Assembly: GCA_000702525.1 (NCBI GenBank)
Contig: JNIN01000001.1
Span: forward strand, 1,178,001 to 1,242,000
Length of the DNA: 64,000 nucleotides
Source: Lachnospiraceae bacterium AC2012
GTDB taxonomy: Bacteria; Bacillota; Clostridia; Lachnospirales; Lachnospiraceae
Reading direction: 5' to 3'
The notes under the pieces are model-generated. The model was not told where the DNA came from. It did no database searches and saw only the letters and a list, made by a program, of their open reading frames with translations. The position numbers and the translations under genes are program-made. Positions 35,201 to 44,617 of the stretch are shown piece after piece. Each line of letters opens with the position of its first letter. Within the stretch, counting starts at the first letter, position 1.

Positions 35201-37412
35201 AATTCCAGCCTAAACTCTTCAGCCATTTTGCCTCGTTATAATCCATCGTGAAATGGTGCGCACCTGCACCCGTTGCATTCGGATTATAAACACGATAAAC
35301 ATTTGTTGTCTGACTATCGTCTGAATACCAGCCGATGCCCTCATAATTCCAGCCTAAACTCTTTAACCACATTGCCTCATTATAATTCAAAGTATAATGA
35401 TGATCTCCCGCATTCGGATTATACATACGATATACTGGAGAACCAGAAGTTGGCGCATTCCAAGCAACACCCTCGTAATTCCATCCAATCTGATCAAGGT
35501 ATGTCGCTTCATTCCAATCCAAAGTATAAAAATGTTCCCCTGAATTTGGATTATATAAGCGATATACTGTTTGCGATGATACTGTATTCTGTACAGGAAT
35601 TACCGGATTTGGCTGACCAGATGCTGTCTTTGCATAGAAGGAACTAGCCATCTGTGAAGCTTTTGGTCCACTTGCATCACCCGTCCATACATGAACAGTA
35701 CACATACCCGTCGTTCCATGAGTCGTCATATCTACCGTTGCACGCCATACACCGTCTGCACCAGGTGTAGCCTCATACCACACTTCATCATTTCTTCCAC
35801 CATCATCAGACCATACAACAAACCATAATCTGTTAAAGCTCTTTCCTAGGCTCTGATATGTCAATTCCGTCGTACGATAATCAGAAGAAACTGTAGCTGT
35901 AAATGTATAATCTGGCTTATAGGTGCTAAATTTACTCTGTCTTGTACTTAGCCATGTCTGTAAATCATTTACTGCTTCTTCATATGTTGCAGGGAAAGTA
36001 TTTCCCTTTGCATCTGTTGTTCCCAGTCTGTACCAACGAAGATAATTCATATTCGCAGAATTTTGAATCTCACTCTGGAGAGTTAATACTTCTTCATCTG
36101 CACTATTTAAAACAGAAGCATACTGGCTATAAACCTGCTGCACTAATGTCTGAAATTCTGACTTCTCAAATAATAACTGTAACAACCAATGCTGATACAT
36201 ATAGAGATCAGAAGCACCAGATGTACCTGCACCCATAGCTGAATCAAAATCCCATACCGGTCCGGCACAGATTTTGCCATTTGCTCCATCCTTGTATAAG
36301 TAGAAGCTGGTGCTAGTACTCTCTTTATTCAGGAAATATTCATTCACAACATACCATTTTGCAAAGGATTCTACATCCAACTTTGCTGAAATGTCTGCCC
36401 AACTATAGCAACCTCGATTTGAATACATCTCCAATTCTAATTCATGAAGTGTGTTCTGGAAATCTGTCATACCCGTAGTATCGTTATCGGTATTAGACTC
36501 TTTCATTACGAAATGTGTTCCCGTAATTTCATCCGTAAAATAATAATCCTCGGACTTATAGAAATCATTATCATATTCCATCAGAACCGCATTCGCATCC
36601 GTAAGATTTAATCTACTACTTCCGATTTCCACCTTCTCTGTCACGAGATAGTTACCGATATAATCGCCATCCACCCAGAGATCTACGTACTCTGCATCCG
36701 GTGTATAGGCAAATCCCATCTGGTTTGCAGCATCAAAAGCAATCTTATTCTTCATCATAGAGCAGTCACTGGAGTTTGCAAGAAGCACCCACTTCTTTGC
36801 CTTTTCCATTCCAAGAACGGATGTCTTCTTGTCGAACTTAATTTGGTAACCCTTCTTGTCATAACATGACCAAGAGGAATTACCTCTCCCCTTCATCTCA
36901 ACATTGGTTTTGTCGAGATCATTTGCTGTATCATCAACATCTGTAATCGTCACAGAATTTCCCTGATGCTTCACATCCTTATCCGCATTAATTTCACTAA
37001 GTGTTGTACCATTCAAGGAAATATACATACATGGGAGATCAGACTGCATCAAAGTAATCTTCTCCGTATTACCATCCTGCATTGTTAATGTCACTGTCTG
37101 ATTTGCGCTAAAATCACCTGAAATCGTTCTTGCATCTACGGTTGCATCAAAACTTAAATCTGTTCGATCAATGCTTGCAATATCTGCATTCGAAGTAATC
37201 GTGATGGCATCCAATGAATTCTGATCTGTTAAAAACAGATAGTTCACATCATCCAATGCAAAATGTGAATTCTGCACATGACTCTTCGCATCTGTCACTG
37301 TAAACGAACCATTTTCAGCGGCTTTTACATCAATTCCATTCCAAATAAATAACATAGCGAAGAGCGCGATTGATAAAATCGCGCCCCTCCAACCCTTTTT
37401 TAATACCTTCAT
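35172..37412 (-). CDS. Secreted CotH-kinase-family protein with GBS Bsp-like and DUF5648 modules
   Basis: Exported protein of 746 aa. The signal peptide ends DVKAAENG. Residues about 125-420 are a CotH kinase domain: KGRGNSSWSCYDKKGYQIKF (177-193 region), KKWVLLANSSDCSMMKNKIA and GPVWDFDSAMG, with the Asp pair expected to coordinate ATP-Mg. Residues about 500-600 (TFTATVSSDYRTTELTY, WFVVWSDDGGRNDEVWYEAT) resemble the GBS Bsp-like repeat found in surface proteins. The last 130 residues are a DUF5648 module ending GWYGL. CotH proteins are best known as spore-coat or invasin kinases; secretion and a wall-binding tail suggest a surface substrate. The phosphate donor outside the cell is unclear. 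Confidence 0.85.
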   Translation of the reverse strand: MKVLKKGWRGAILSIALFAMLFIWNGIDVKAAENGSFTVTDAKSHVQNSHFALDDVNYLFLTDQNSLDAITITSNADIASIDRTDLSFDATVDARTISGDFSANQTVTLTMQDGNTEKITLMQSDLPCMYISLNGTTLSEINADKDVKHQGNSVTITDVDDTANDLDKTNVEMKGRGNSSWSCYDKKGYQIKFDKKTSVLGMEKAKKWVLLANSSDCSMMKNKIAFDAANQMGFAYTPDAEYVDLWVDGDYIGNYLVTEKVEIGSSRLNLTDANAVLMEYDNDFYKSEDYYFTDEITGTHFVMKESNTDNDTTGMTDFQNTLHELELEMYSNRGCYSWADISAKLDVESFAKWYVVNEYFLNKESTSTSFYLYKDGANGKICAGPVWDFDSAMGAGTSGASDLYMYQHWLLQLLFEKSEFQTLVQQVYSQYASVLNSADEEVLTLQSEIQNSANMNYLRWYRLGTTDAKGNTFPATYEEAVNDLQTWLSTRQSKFSTYKPDYTFTATVSSDYRTTELTYQSLGKSFNRLWFVVWSDDGGRNDEVWYEATPGADGVWRATVDMTTHGTTGMCTVHVWTGDASGPKASQMASSFYAKTASGQPNPVIPVQNTVSSQTVYRLYNPNSGEHFYTLDWNEATYLDQIGWNYEGVAWNAPTSGSPVYRMYNPNAGDHHYTLNYNEAMWLKSLGWNYEGIGWYSDDSQTTNVYRVYNPNATGAGAHHFTMDYNEAKWLKSLGWNYEGIGWYGL

Positions 37413-37430
37413 AGAAACAACTCCTATTCC

Positions 37431-39608
37431 TTATAAACCATACCAGCTAATACCCTCAGCTCTCCAGCCTAACGATACTAAATTCTGATTTTCACTATAA
37501 TTTACGGTATAGTTATGACTTCCTGCTTTCGCATTCGGATTATACTGACGATACAATGGGATTGCATTACTTCCCGCGGAGTACCAACCGATTCCTTCAT
37601 CGTTCCATCCTAAACTAACCAAGTAATTCTTCTCATTTGCATCCATGGTATAGTGATGATCACCTGCATTCGGATTATACAATCTGTATACTGGGACAGA
37701 TGATGATCTTGGTGCTTTCCAGCCAATCCCCTCATATCTCCAGCCAGCTTCGATAATATTATCTGCTTCCGCTGTGCTTGCTGTATAAAAATGTTCCCCG
37801 GAATTTGGATTATATAATCGATACATATACTGTGAATAACTATCACCCGTTGTTGGATAATTCACATATCCCTTGGATGAAGGAACCACTACCGTATTGT
37901 CATTCGCAGTACCATTTCTTCCTTCATACTCTCCATATTCAATATAATGATAATAATACTTCGTTAAATCGTCACCAAAGCTTGCACTAATATCCGCATA
38001 ACGATTCTTATAGGCTTTCGCATTAAAGTTCGTACTTGCCTGACGACCCTCTTTCATTCCATAAGTCATGAAATGATTTACATATTCCATTCGATTACTA
38101 CCGTAAGCCGCCTTCAAATCGGCATTGTTATTCATATAATAATTAATATCGAATACCGGACTTGCTACACGACCTTCATTTAAACCATAAGTCAGGAAAT
38201 GGGACAGAAGTTTGTTCTCATCTGTACCAATAGCAGACTGTAAATCCGGATTATTACGATAATAATATTTTGCCTGGAAAACTGCATCATAACTATTTGT
38301 ATCTAAATGATAATAAGATGCTATACCATTCGCATCTGCTACACCAAGCGCCTTCAACTTTGCATCGGATGAAAGATAATTTGCACAATCGGATGCATTG
38401 GACATAAATGCATGTTCAATAATGATTCCCGGGAAGCCATTTAACTTCGAACGCTTGATTACACCATAGTAATCTGCAAGAGAACCATCTGGATAAAGGG
38501 AATTATCCTCGGAATTACGAATCTTCGTTCCATTACTCTTAAGTCCAAGTGCCTTTAAGTTATTTAAAACGCTCTGTGCCAATCCAGCACCTTCTGCACC
38601 AATAGCGCTATTATAACTTCCATTTGGATAATACACTTCTGCTCCGTGTGCAGAACTTGAACCAGAATTTAAATGGATAGAAACATAAACATCTGCACCT
38701 ACAGATTTTGCATATTCCACTCTAGCTGCATTATCCTGCTGCGATGATGTTCCCGGATGTGGGCAATTCATAGACTCTCTTGTCATATAAACTGTCACAC
38801 CGGCATACTTCTGCAATTCTGCCTTACAATACTGTGCAATCTTAAGATTCAAAGTAGCTTCATCATATCCATTGCACTGTGCACCTCTATGCGTTGCATC
38901 ATGTCCTGGATCCAAAACGATAACCATACTCTTAAATGCTTTGAAGTCACTTTTTACTTCCATATCCTGTTCTGTCTCTGAAGACTGAAGCGCATCCGTA
39001 ATCGTATCTGCAGAAGAATCTTCGATTGCTACTTCACCGGCATCTTCACCATCCGGCATTTCTTCTACTGTAATGGCATCATCCATTGCATCTTCATCAA
39101 CTGTTACATCATCTGGGTTTGTCTCAACTTCTGTATCTACGCCCCACTTTGCATCGATTCCCATCGTTTCGAAATCTTCTTCATAGATAGCACCATCTAA
39201 TGTATATGTAATCTTTACCAGACGATAAGAACCAGATTCTGTACAATCAATTGCAAATTCTGCTGCACTTTCTGTCTGATTTGTCATCGAAACTTCTGCC
39301 TGAACACCTGTCGTATCATTCTGATAGGTAAGTGTTGCCTCTGTTAACTCTTTCGTACCATCTCCGATACCAACGGTAATCATCTGCTGACTACCAGATG
39401 TTAAACTTGGCTGATCAACTACTACATAATTAACCAGTGATTCACTTCCTACTGCTGTCTCTTCTGTTATTGCTTCTGTAGTTTCTGCATCCACAACCGT
39501 TTCATTCACTGTCTCTTCAGCATTTGCTGTCACACTGCCAAATGGCATCATCAGCATTGTGCCAATGAGTGTGAGGCATAATGCCTTCCTCATTTTGTAA
39601 AACCTCAT
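37431..39608 (-). CDS. Secreted N-acetylmuramoyl-L-alanine amidase with NPDL repeats and DUF5648 module
   Basis: Exported Amidase_3 enzyme of 725 aa that cleaves the bond between MurNAc and the stem peptide. The start is ATG 39608 with GAGAGG upstream; the frame is open to 39776 but that overlaps the transglutaminase gene and lacks a signal peptide. After the signal peptide (ends VTANAEE) comes a long Glu/Asp-rich region to about residue 230. The amidase core has VLDPGHDATHRGAQ (zinc His), the Glu in YDEATLNLKIA, SIHLNSGSS (zinc His) and IIEHAFMSN (catalytic Glu). Three repeats of the YYxxNPDLxxAxG...HFxxYGxxEGR type follow (about 425-560), then DUF5648, ending SWYGL. Confidence 0.92.
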   Translation of the reverse strand: MRFYKMRKALCLTLIGTMLMMPFGSVTANAEETVNETVVDAETTEAITEETAVGSESLVNYVVVDQPSLTSGSQQMITVGIGDGTKELTEATLTYQNDTTGVQAEVSMTNQTESAAEFAIDCTESGSYRLVKITYTLDGAIYEEDFETMGIDAKWGVDTEVETNPDDVTVDEDAMDDAITVEEMPDGEDAGEVAIEDSSADTITDALQSSETEQDMEVKSDFKAFKSMVIVLDPGHDATHRGAQCNGYDEATLNLKIAQYCKAELQKYAGVTVYMTRESMNCPHPGTSSQQDNAARVEYAKSVGADVYVSIHLNSGSSSAHGAEVYYPNGSYNSAIGAEGAGLAQSVLNNLKALGLKSNGTKIRNSEDNSLYPDGSLADYYGVIKRSKLNGFPGIIIEHAFMSNASDCANYLSSDAKLKALGVADANGIASYYHLDTNSYDAVFQAKYYYRNNPDLQSAIGTDENKLLSHFLTYGLNEGRVASPVFDINYYMNNNADLKAAYGSNRMEYVNHFMTYGMKEGRQASTNFNAKAYKNRYADISASFGDDLTKYYYHYIEYGEYEGRNGTANDNTVVVPSSKGYVNYPTTGDSYSQYMYRLYNPNSGEHFYTASTAEADNIIEAGWRYEGIGWKAPRSSSVPVYRLYNPNAGDHHYTMDANEKNYLVSLGWNDEGIGWYSAGSNAIPLYRQYNPNAKAGSHNYTVNYSENQNLVSLGWRAEGISWYGL

Positions 39609-39630
39609 TTTTTTCCTCTCTAATCTGTTA

Positions 39631-41049
39631 TTACTTTCCATACCAGCCGACACCCTCAAAGCTCCAGCCGATATTCTGCAGATACATTGCTTCTCCATAA
39701 TTTTCTGTGTAATGATGTGTCCCCGTAACTGCATTCGGATTATATAAACGATATAATGCCGTATTCTCACTGTCACTCGAATACCATCCTACACCTTCAA
39801 AGCTCCAGCCAAGCGATGTTAGATTCACAACTTCTGCATAATTTATTGTATAGTGATGATCACCTGCTACCGGATTATACAATCGATATACCGGAATAGC
39901 GGAATACGAAGGAGCTGTCCAAGACTCTCCCTCATAATTCCATCCGATCGCATCCAGATAGTTTCTTTCATTCCCATCTGCTGTATAGAAATGTTCTCCG
40001 GAATTTGGATTATATAATCGATACATCACACTATAACCTATCAAATTCGGATCAAAATCCGATGCGCTTATGGATGGCAATAAACCATTCCATAGAGATT
40101 CTGTCACATGACTACCATCATAATCTTCCGATGCCATCGCTTGAGACCCTATATTTAAGTAAGCATAAATATCATATTGACCATCTCCCCATGTACTATC
40201 CACATTGTACCAAGCACCTCCGATGTTCACGTAATTCCATACATGAGAATCGCTTGTAACGGAAATCGTCTGAATACCTACCGCATTACAAAGCATTGAA
40301 AATGCCAATGCATATCCTGTACATACTGACGTGCCTTCTACAAACACGCTATAAGCACTTTGATCATAAGCACCATATTGGTATATTGTGTTATTGATGA
40401 TTAATTCATATGCCAGTTTCTCTTTTTCATATTGTGAAGACTTCGTATTTATTTGTGAAACAAACTGCGTTGCTCTATTGAATATCTTAGCAGTCGCAGT
40501 AGCTCTTGCATTTCCATCTAGAAATGCATCATATACACCTAATGCAACCATTCCGTTTGACGGACTATCATAAGGGCTGCTCAGATGAAGAATCCCATTA
40601 AAAAAATAAAACTGTGGGTTTGCCATCTGAAAAATCCATGCGGTTCTAGACACCTGTTCTGTCGAAAGTCCCGTGTAAGAGACATAACTTGTGAGCCCAT
40701 AATAGTCTCCCCCATAGTTTCCATAAACTGCTATACTGTCATTATTTAAAAGCAGTCTCTGACACTCAATATACAATCCATCATAAAGTGCCTTCTCACA
40801 ATCTGATAGCCTCGAATAATAATAGTCATTCGTATATTCGCTATAAATCGCATTTGCTACGGATGCATGACTATACTTCGCATCTGTAACAACACAATCC
40901 CCAATATCTTCTACTATAATCTGATGCTTAAGTCCTGTATAGGACTCCATAGATTCCTCTGCTCGAACAACTGCTGGTCCGATACGAATCGACTGAATTG
41001 CCATGATGCCAATCAGCGCAAATGTTAAAAACCCCTTTCGTCTACTCAT
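39631..41049 (-). CDS. Secreted transglutaminase-like protein with DUF5648 module (copy 1)
   Basis: Exported protein of 472 aa; AGGAGG lies six bases before ATG 41049. The signal peptide ends AVVRAEES. The transglutaminase-like core has SVFVEGTSVCTGYALAFSML (Cys243), SDSHVWNYVNIGG (His269) and WYNVDSTWGDG (Asp284), an intact Cys-His-Asp triad. Bacterial members act as proteases, peptide cyclisers or cross-linkers. Residues about 340-472 are DUF5648, ending GWYGK instead of GWYGL. It is about half identical to the next gene. It heads a four-gene unit (transglutaminase, amidase, CotH, CHAP) bounded by terminators. Confidence 0.87.
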   Translation of the reverse strand: MSRRKGFLTFALIGIMAIQSIRIGPAVVRAEESMESYTGLKHQIIVEDIGDCVVTDAKYSHASVANAIYSEYTNDYYYSRLSDCEKALYDGLYIECQRLLLNNDSIAVYGNYGGDYYGLTSYVSYTGLSTEQVSRTAWIFQMANPQFYFFNGILHLSSPYDSPSNGMVALGVYDAFLDGNARATATAKIFNRATQFVSQINTKSSQYEKEKLAYELIINNTIYQYGAYDQSAYSVFVEGTSVCTGYALAFSMLCNAVGIQTISVTSDSHVWNYVNIGGAWYNVDSTWGDGQYDIYAYLNIGSQAMASEDYDGSHVTESLWNGLLPSISASDFDPNLIGYSVMYRLYNPNSGEHFYTADGNERNYLDAIGWNYEGESWTAPSYSAIPVYRLYNPVAGDHHYTINYAEVVNLTSLGWSFEGVGWYSSDSENTALYRLYNPNAVTGTHHYTENYGEAMYLQNIGWSFEGVGWYGK

Positions 41050-41105
41050 AACTCCTCCTAGTTTTTTATCATCCCAAACACTTTTATTATAGGACAAAAA
41101 GAAAA

Positions 41106-41135
41106 GACTGGAAACCGAAAATTACGGTTCCAGTC
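41106..41135 (-). terminator. Terminator after the second transglutaminase gene
   Basis: GACTGGAAACCG / CGGTTCCAGTC pair around AAAATTA; the minus strand continues TTTTCTTTTTG. It ends the GH25-transglutaminase unit. Confidence 0.88.
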
Positions 41136-41157
41136 CTATCTTCAGAATTCTTTAGAT

Positions 41158-42636
41158 TTATAAACCATACCAAGCAAGTCCTTCATATCTCCATCCAATA
41201 GATGCAAGCATATCTTTCTCGGCTGCATTGGTTGTATAGTGATGTGCTCCTGCTATTGCATTCGGATTATACAGGCGATACAGAGGTGTTGTCTGTGAAT
41301 CCGCAGAGTACCAACCAATTCCTTCATAATTCCATCCTGCATTTCTAAGCATGTCTCTCTCAGCTGCATTCGTCGTATAATGATGATCTCCCGCATTCGG
41401 ATTATACATACGATATACTGGTGATCCAGAAGAAACCGGAGCAGTCCAGGCTGTTCCTTCATAATTCCATCCTATCGCATCCAGATATTTTTTTTCATTA
41501 CTATCTGCTGTATAGAAATGCTCTCCGGAATTTGGATTATATAATCGATACATCACCTGAGAGGCAACCGTTGGGGTTGTCGTTGTTGAAGTATTAGTTG
41601 GTGCTACATATCCACTCAACTCACTTCCTGATACTATATAATCTGTCAGTGAAACTTCTGGATATATACCTGTCCATACATCTGACTCTGGAGTATGATA
41701 ACCATTAGAATCTTGAGAAAAAACTGTATTCGAACCACAATCTAAATACAGTTTATCATAAACTTCTCCATTTCCATCATCCCACGTACAATCTACATAA
41801 TACCAATTACCATTTAGTAAAATCAGATTCCACTCATGTGCATAACTTGTCACGCTAACTGTTTGAATACCTGCAGCATTACATAACATAGCGAAAGCTT
41901 CCGAATAACCTGCACAAACAGACAATCCGTTTACAAACACACTATATACTCCTTGATTTGCACTTGCATTAAGAGAATCATCATAAACTGTATTCACACA
42001 GATCAAATCATGAGCCATTCTCTGCTTTGCATATGTTGATGATTGAGCATTTACCTTTGCAAGATATGATTCTACAACACTAAACAACTTATTGGTAGCA
42101 TTTGAACGTGTTGTTCCTGTTCCGAACTCACTATAAACTCCAAGCGCAAAATTATCACCGCTTACCGTCGTAGCATAATTTGCATTTATAAAATAAAACT
42201 GTGGATTATTATATTTCATAATAGATGCAACTCTAACAGCATTGTCACACGTAAGACCACTATATGAAACAAAATCTGTATAGTAGTTACCACTACTATA
42301 ATATGCATCTGCACTGGAAGTCAGAAGTTTCTGACATGCCATAAACATCTTGTTATAAAATGACTTCTCTGTAGTCGTTAACTGGTTATAAAAATAATCA
42401 TTCGTATACTCTGTATACGCACTACTCGTTACATCTGCATGACTGTACTTCTCGTCCGATACAACAACTGTTTCAGAATCATCGACAACAATCTCTGTCA
42501 TCTCCTCTAAACCAGTTCTATCTTCAACAGCTACTGCTTCTTCCGCATAAACGGTTGTCGTTCCTAAATATCCAAAGGAACTACTCATAAGTGTACTAGC
42601 TAATACTACTGCTAATAATCGCTTAAACTTTTTCAT
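41158..42636 (-). CDS. Secreted transglutaminase-like protein with DUF5648 module (copy 2)
   Basis: Exported protein of 492 aa, paralogous to the protein at 39631. AGGAG precedes ATG 42636. The signal peptide ends TVYAEEAV. The catalytic triad is intact: Cys241 in NGLSVCAGYSEAFAML, His267 in SYAHEWNLILLNG, Asp282 in WYYVDCTWDDG. The upstream region (YSHADVTSSAYTEYTNDYFY) is also shared with copy 1 and may be a second domain. A Thr-rich linker (residues 343-357) connects to the DUF5648 module, which ends AWYGL. It follows the GH25 gene after 16 bases, so the two are cotranscribed. Confidence 0.87.
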   Translation of the reverse strand: MKKFKRLLAVVLASTLMSSSFGYLGTTTVYAEEAVAVEDRTGLEEMTEIVVDDSETVVVSDEKYSHADVTSSAYTEYTNDYFYNQLTTTEKSFYNKMFMACQKLLTSSADAYYSSGNYYTDFVSYSGLTCDNAVRVASIMKYNNPQFYFINANYATTVSGDNFALGVYSEFGTGTTRSNATNKLFSVVESYLAKVNAQSSTYAKQRMAHDLICVNTVYDDSLNASANQGVYSVFVNGLSVCAGYSEAFAMLCNAAGIQTVSVTSYAHEWNLILLNGNWYYVDCTWDDGNGEVYDKLYLDCGSNTVFSQDSNGYHTPESDVWTGIYPEVSLTDYIVSGSELSGYVAPTNTSTTTTPTVASQVMYRLYNPNSGEHFYTADSNEKKYLDAIGWNYEGTAWTAPVSSGSPVYRMYNPNAGDHHYTTNAAERDMLRNAGWNYEGIGWYSADSQTTPLYRLYNPNAIAGAHHYTTNAAEKDMLASIGWRYEGLAWYGL

Positions 42637-42652
42637 GAAAACTCCTTACTTC

Positions 42653-44557
42653 CTATAAACCATACCAGGCAATGCCTTCATACTTCCATCCAGCAGATAC
42701 CAGATTATCACGTTCTGCTGCATTGTATGTGAAATGATGTGCACCTGCAACAGCATTTGGATTGTAAAGTCTATACAGTGCTGTTGTCTCTGATGTATCA
42801 GAATACCATCCAATACCCTCGTAGTTCCATCCAAGAGAAACCAGATTCTCAACTTCTGCATAATTCGTTGTATAATGATGATCACCTGCATTTGGATTAT
42901 ATACACGATAAACTGCTACACCAGTTTTTGGTGCATCCCATGCACATCCTTCAAAATTCCAACCCACGGATACAAGATTATTTTTCTCTGCAACACTTGA
43001 TGTATAGAAATGTTCTCCTGAATTTGGATTATACAATCGATACATTACACTAAAATTATCGGACCAAGTTGCATTTTCATAACCCGTTGCAACTCTACCC
43101 TCTGACTTACCACTAGAAATATAATGCTGATAATACTCTACACTATCCTCACCAAATTGAAGTCTTAAATCATAATTTGCATACTCATAAGAATTCAAAT
43201 TAAATGATGCAATCGCCTGACGACCTTCTGCCATACCATTTTCAACAAAATGCTGTAATAATTTTGCATCATCCCATCCAAAAACAGATGCTACATCTGC
43301 ATTATTCTTGTAATAATAATTGAAATCATAAACAGCGGCGTAGTTCACACCCTTATATGTTGTCTGGAAGCCCAGCATCGTGTCTTCGTATCCCGTACCA
43401 TTTCTACCTTCGAAAACACCTGATGTCATATAGTGATTATATAATGACGCCCAATTCTTACCGAAGGCATTTCTCAAATCCGGATACTGGTTATAGTAGG
43501 ACATGACATTGAACGATGCCGATCCCTGACGACCTTCTGCCATACCATTCTCAATGAAATGACGAAGCAGAGCTGCCGGTTCCGAACCATATCCCGCTAC
43601 CACATCCGGATTATGTGCGGCATAATAATCTGCATTAAATACTGCCGCATAATTCTTACCACTAATCGTACCGTCATCATACCAGAAGTCACGGTCGATA
43701 TTTCCAGTGATACCATCCAAAGAACCTCTCGATGTATACTGCCAGAAATCCCAAGCACCTGTATAGTATGTAGGTTCCTTGCTTGGTTCTCCATTATTGG
43801 CACCATATCTTGCCACCCACATCTTATAATTTGCTGCGATGGAATTGCCATCTAAGTAAGTAGCAATAGTATAGTCACTGGAATATAAACCTGCTGCATA
43901 TCCATAGCTTGTCACTCTGGATAAGAATGCTTTTACAGTTGCTGTTCTGGAAACGACATCGCCACCATTTTCTAGTCGATCACCTTCTGTCCATTCATAA
44001 TCCATAATCACAGGCAACTGAATGTTATAATTCTGAACAATACCCAGTGTATAGTTTGCTTCTTCAATCGCTTCTGCTTCATTCAATGCCTGACTAAAGA
44101 AATAAACACCAACCTTGAGACCAGCACTTGCAGCCCCTCGAATATTTGAATCATAATATGCATCAGTATATATAGATCCATCTGTCTTATTTCTACCTGC
44201 AACCTTTACTATTACAAATTCAATTCCTGAATTTTTAACTGCTGACCAATTAATATCGCTACCTGTTTGATTAATCGTCGCACGATTCTGCCACTTTGAC
44301 ACATCGATCCCGCTTCTCTGCGTATAACTGCTAGAACGAATCGCTGCCTTCGCATCGCTTCCGATATACAATTCACCATCGGATACGATTGCCACACTAT
44401 CATCCTCTACCGCATCTTCGTAGCTGATTCCCATATAAGAACCATCGTCTGTTCCTTCTGCATGAACATCCATCTTCGTAAAGCTTACCGCAGCAACAGC
44501 AATTGCCATCATGCCGACAAGCTTTCCGAAACGAGTCCATAACTTCCTCTGTTTCAT
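42653..44557 (-). CDS. Secreted GH25 lysozyme with NPDL repeats and DUF5648 module
   Basis: Exported muramidase of 634 aa that hydrolyses the MurNAc-GlcNAc bond. The start is ATG 44557 with GGAGAG upstream. The signal peptide ends DVHAEGTD. The GH25 domain (about 82-290) has GIDVSKWQ (Asp85), VIVKVAGRN and IMDYEWTEGD, with Asp186 and Glu188 as the family's catalytic pair. Four repeats of about 47-50 residues follow (YYAAHNPDVVAGYG...HFIENGMAEGR; YNQYPDLRNAFG; YYKNNADVASVFG; YANYDLRLQFG), the same kind as in the amidase at 37431. The DUF5648 module is C-terminal and ends AWYGL. It is the first gene of the cluster, beside the glycosyltransferase genes. Confidence 0.92.
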   Translation of the reverse strand: MKQRKLWTRFGKLVGMMAIAVAAVSFTKMDVHAEGTDDGSYMGISYEDAVEDDSVAIVSDGELYIGSDAKAAIRSSSYTQRSGIDVSKWQNRATINQTGSDINWSAVKNSGIEFVIVKVAGRNKTDGSIYTDAYYDSNIRGAASAGLKVGVYFFSQALNEAEAIEEANYTLGIVQNYNIQLPVIMDYEWTEGDRLENGGDVVSRTATVKAFLSRVTSYGYAAGLYSSDYTIATYLDGNSIAANYKMWVARYGANNGEPSKEPTYYTGAWDFWQYTSRGSLDGITGNIDRDFWYDDGTISGKNYAAVFNADYYAAHNPDVVAGYGSEPAALLRHFIENGMAEGRQGSASFNVMSYYNQYPDLRNAFGKNWASLYNHYMTSGVFEGRNGTGYEDTMLGFQTTYKGVNYAAVYDFNYYYKNNADVASVFGWDDAKLLQHFVENGMAEGRQAIASFNLNSYEYANYDLRLQFGEDSVEYYQHYISSGKSEGRVATGYENATWSDNFSVMYRLYNPNSGEHFYTSSVAEKNNLVSVGWNFEGCAWDAPKTGVAVYRVYNPNAGDHHYTTNYAEVENLVSLGWNYEGIGWYSDTSETTALYRLYNPNAVAGAHHFTYNAAERDNLVSAGWKYEGIAWYGL

Positions 44558-44617
44558 AAAAACTCTCTCCTTTATATTATGCCTCAAATCAACGCAACAT
44601 CTAGATTATAAACCACT

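Noticed and set aside
39609-39776. N-terminal extension of the amidase open frame
   Set aside because: It overlaps the transglutaminase coding end, carries its repeat DNA in another frame, and a signal peptide with a good ribosome site starts at 39608.
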